NCBI GenBank assembly: GCA_030634125.1
Contig: DAOWBJ010000107.1
Span: 1-6,286 of the forward strand
DNA: 6,286 bases
DNA from: Victivallales bacterium
Lineage (GTDB): Bacteria; Verrucomicrobiota; Lentisphaeria; Victivallales; Victivallaceae
Direction of reading: 5' to 3'
The position numbers and the translations under genes were made by a program. Shown one piece after another: positions 3,893 through 6,286 of this stretch (positions are counted from its first letter, which is position 1; every line of letters begins with the position of its first letter). Below the pieces are notes generated by a model. The model had not been told where the DNA came from, did not search any database, and was given only the letters and a program-made list of their open reading frames with translations.

Positions 3893-6049
3893 ATGATTAA
3901 AATTTTAAAACTATGTCGACCCCTGATATTTATTTTCGCGCTTTTTGTTGGAATCGTAACTTTCGGTGATGATGACAAGTTAAGTGAGAAACAGGAATTG
4001 GGAATTATTACTAAGCTTGCTTCTGCCTTAATTGCCAACAGTCATTATCGGCAGCATGAACTGGACAACAAAATATCCTCGAAAATCTTTGACGCTTATT
4101 TCAAAATCCTTGATCCGGGAAAAACTTATTTTACTAAAGATGATGTCAAGAGATTTGAAAAATATCGTTATTATTTAGATGATTTAACCCGGGAAGGTAA
4201 CTCCGATTTTGCGTTTGAGATTTATCAATACTATCTGGAGCGTTTACGGACATATCGTCAATTTGCCGAAAAACAGCTCAAAAAAGGCTTTGATTTTACT
4301 AAAGATGAATATATCCAATCGGATCGCAGTAAGGTTGAACGCAGTGAAAGTTTAGCGCAGTTGAAAGAGATTTGGCGCAAGCGGCTGAAGAGTGATGTTT
4401 TATATTTCCGCTTGCTCAAACGTTCCATGCAGTTGGATAAAGACAATGCGCTGAAGGCCGCGAAAAAGAATGGCAAAGTTGATAAGAAAGCTGCTGAGAT
4501 TCTGGAAAAAATGTGGAGCAAACAGACTCCTGAACAAAAAATTCTCAGGCGTTTGCGTGATATTTATAATGAAATGAGCCAGAAAAGTAAATTGAGTATC
4601 CTCAGTTTTTATTTAACCTGTGTCGCGCAAACTTACGGACCGCACTCAAGTTATTTTTCTCCTGAACTGGAGGAAGACTTTAACATATCAATGAAATTAT
4701 CCCTGGTTGGTATCGGAGCGGTTCTTACCAGTGATAATGGTTACACAAAAATTGTTAGAATCATTCCCGGCGGTCCCGCTTCTAAGGATGGCAAACTTAA
4801 AGCTGACGACCGTATTATCGCGGTTACCCAGGGGGAAAAGCCCCCTGTTGATATCGTTGATATGTCGGTTACCAATGTTGTTAAATTGATTCGCGGCAAA
4901 GCCGGAACCAAGGTTACTCTGACTATACTTCCCGGAGCGAAAGGTCATGGTGCAATCCCTGAAAATATTACTTTGGTACGTGAAAAAGTTAAACTGAAAA
5001 ATAGTGAAGCTTCAGGGAAAATACAAAAAATTAAAGATGAAAACGGTAAAATTCTGAAGATCGGTATAATTGATTTGTCGCGCTTTTACCTTGATTTTGA
5101 GGGAGCAATTCGCGGCGATAAAGATTTCAAAAGTTCAAGCCGTGATGTCGCGAATATTTTGACGAAGTTTGAAAAAGAAGGCGTTGACGGAGTTGTTATG
5201 GATTTGCGTTCAAACGGCGGCGGCAGCTTGCGGGAGGCGATTCACCTGACGGGTTTATTTATTGATAAAGGACCAATTGTTCAGGTGCGCAACAGCAGAC
5301 GCCGCGTTTCAATCAAGTACGACCCGGATGAAACAATCCATTACAATGGACCTTTGCTGGTCATGACTAACAAGTTAAGTTCTTCCGCCGCGGAAATTTT
5401 TACCGGCGCGATCAAAGATTATCATCGCGGCATAATTGTCGGGGATTCCCGCACTTATGGTAAAGGCACCGTCCTTAACGTGATAAAACTTGACAGACTT
5501 CTGCGTGATTACAATAAATTTAAAGCCGGAAGCGTAAAGTTTGAAAGCGAGGTTTTTTATCGTATAAACGGTTCGTCAACTCAACAACTGGGCGTGAAAC
5601 CTGACATTGAACTGCCGTCATTTACGGAATATATGGAAATTGGTGAAGAGTTTAATGAAAATCATTTGCCATGGGATTCTATTGAAAAAATTGATCACAA
5701 ATATTACGATCAGAAACTGGCAACAGTTATTGATGATATTAAAGAGCGCTCTGTTGCGCGGCGTCTCAAAAATCCCAAATATAAAATACTGCTCCAGAAT
5801 ATAAAAAAATTTAATGAGTACAGGAAACGCAAAAATATTTCGTTGAATGAGAAAAAACGCTGGGCGGAATATCTCGCCGAAAAGAAGATGCTTGAAGCTA
5901 ATGAGAAATACATAAAGCAGATAAGCGGCGAAGATGATGAAGAAAAAAAGGAAAAAACAGATTTGCTGCTGGATGAATCGGTTAAAATTTTAGCCGATTA
6001 TATTTATTTAAAAGACAACTCAAAAGTCGCCTTAACCAAGAAAAAGTAA
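3893..6049 (+). CDS. prc: carboxy-terminal processing (tail-specific) protease, peptidase family S41, Prc/Tsp type
   Basis: A 718-residue periplasmic or membrane-anchored serine protease of the long Prc/Tsp class (E. coli Prc is about 682). Residues 1-25 have a basic start and the hydrophobic core LIFIFALFVGIVTF, a signal peptide or anchor. Residues about 30-255 match the helical Tsp N-terminal domain, with DPGKTYFT (74-81) and YGPHSSYFSP (248-257). The PDZ domain spans about 262-350, with SLVGIGAVL (270-278) and the IIPGGPA segment. The S41 core contains MDLRSNGGGSL (436-446), the nucleophile in LSSSAAEIF (S498) and the general base in TYGKGTV (K524). The Lys-rich C-terminal part, about 575-700, corresponds to the Tsp C-terminal region. 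AAGGA lies six bases before ATG. Such proteases degrade or trim periplasmic proteins by their C-termini, and in E. coli control a peptidoglycan hydrolase; substrates here are unknown. No adaptor gene is adjacent. Confidence 0.95.
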   Translation: MIKILKLCRPLIFIFALFVGIVTFGDDDKLSEKQELGIITKLASALIANSHYRQHELDNKISSKIFDAYFKILDPGKTYFTKDDVKRFEKYRYYLDDLTREGNSDFAFEIYQYYLERLRTYRQFAEKQLKKGFDFTKDEYIQSDRSKVERSESLAQLKEIWRKRLKSDVLYFRLLKRSMQLDKDNALKAAKKNGKVDKKAAEILEKMWSKQTPEQKILRRLRDIYNEMSQKSKLSILSFYLTCVAQTYGPHSSYFSPELEEDFNISMKLSLVGIGAVLTSDNGYTKIVRIIPGGPASKDGKLKADDRIIAVTQGEKPPVDIVDMSVTNVVKLIRGKAGTKVTLTILPGAKGHGAIPENITLVREKVKLKNSEASGKIQKIKDENGKILKIGIIDLSRFYLDFEGAIRGDKDFKSSSRDVANILTKFEKEGVDGVVMDLRSNGGGSLREAIHLTGLFIDKGPIVQVRNSRRRVSIKYDPDETIHYNGPLLVMTNKLSSSAAEIFTGAIKDYHRGIIVGDSRTYGKGTVLNVIKLDRLLRDYNKFKAGSVKFESEVFYRINGSSTQQLGVKPDIELPSFTEYMEIGEEFNENHLPWDSIEKIDHKYYDQKLATVIDDIKERSVARRLKNPKYKILLQNIKKFNEYRKRKNISLNEKKRWAEYLAEKKMLEANEKYIKQISGEDDEEKKEKTDLLLDESVKILADYIYLKDNSKVALTKKK

Positions 6050-6073
6050 GTCAGCTATTTATTATTTGGTTAA
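6032..6073. repeat. inverted repeat spanning the prc stop codon
   Basis: TTAACCAA (6032-6039) and TTGGTTAA (6066-6073) are perfect 8-bp inverted arms with a 26-base spacer that contains the TAA stop at 6047-6049. The long loop and lack of a following T-run argue against an intrinsic terminator; a weak 3'-end structure or chance is as likely. Confidence 0.35.
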
Positions 6074-6286
6074 ACGAGACTTCTGGCATAATCAACACCT
6101 CTTGGCATATTAATTTTTTATGAGATTTGCACCCGCATGTCTTATTTAGTGCCTGACCGAAAAGTGTGGTTGCAAAGATTTTTCTCCTGAAAAATAAAAA
6201 TATGATATTAACACTAGATGCGAAGTTTATCGAAAAACCTTAGCCTTATTCGATACGCAGTACTAAAAAAACAGAAAAAACAATAG
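6050..6286. other. 237 bases without a supported gene
   Basis: No frame on either strand gives a convincing gene. A 22-codon ATG frame (6218-6286) ends exactly at the window edge but has no ribosome binding site. A perfect 7-bp inverted repeat, TATCGAA (6228-6234) and TTCGATA (6249-6255), is present near the right edge with no T-run after it. No clear intrinsic terminator for the protease gene is visible. Confidence 0.5.

Noticed and set aside
4258..4948. minus-strand frames of 87 and 83 codons inside the protease gene
   Set aside because: They are antisense to conserved Tsp N-terminal and PDZ coding sequence, with no supporting start signals.
6218..6286. 22-codon frame ending exactly at the right edge
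   Set aside because: It has no ribosome binding site and a low-complexity Lys-rich end, and its length is easily reached by chance.

Overview
This 6.3 kb window is AT-rich chromosomal DNA from a diderm (Gram-negative type) bacterium. An outer-membrane MlaA/VacJ domain and a long periplasmic Prc/Tsp-type protease both imply an outer membrane and periplasm. The tRNA gene encodes its own CCA end. Gene content and style would fit the Planctomycetota-Verrucomicrobiota-Lentisphaerota group (Lentisphaerota is my weak guess), but nothing here fixes the phylum.

Layout, left to right. Positions 3-62 may hold the last codons of an upstream gene. At 63-217 lies an AT-rich control region with three perfect inverted repeats and a good sigma70-like promoter. 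It drives a 101-residue excisionase-type winged-HTH protein (218-523, +). Convergent to it at 573 to about 970 (-) is the decayed 3' end of a gene with a Pro-Glu-Ser linker and a C-terminal winged helix. It is broken by a one-base deletion inside a 12-bp tandem repeat and by an in-frame stop. A non-coding stretch with three copies of an 11-bp repeat follows, then a tRNA-Gly(GCC) gene (1165-1240, -).

The right two thirds hold two large divergently transcribed envelope genes sharing a 153-bp promoter region. At 1469-3739 (-) a 756-residue exported protein joins a complete MlaA-type domain to an alpha/beta-hydrolase with an apparent catalytic triad. At 3893-6049 (+) is a 718-residue Prc/Tsp carboxy-terminal processing protease with an intact Ser-Lys dyad. 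Each has a consensus-like promoter with 17-bp spacing. The last 237 bases hold no gene I can support.

The most noteworthy item is the MlaA-hydrolase fusion. MlaA proteins remove mislocalised phospholipids from the outer leaflet of the outer membrane. A covalently attached lipase-like domain suggests a one-protein route that extracts and hydrolyses lipid at the outer membrane. That function is inference; the domain architecture is read directly from the sequence.
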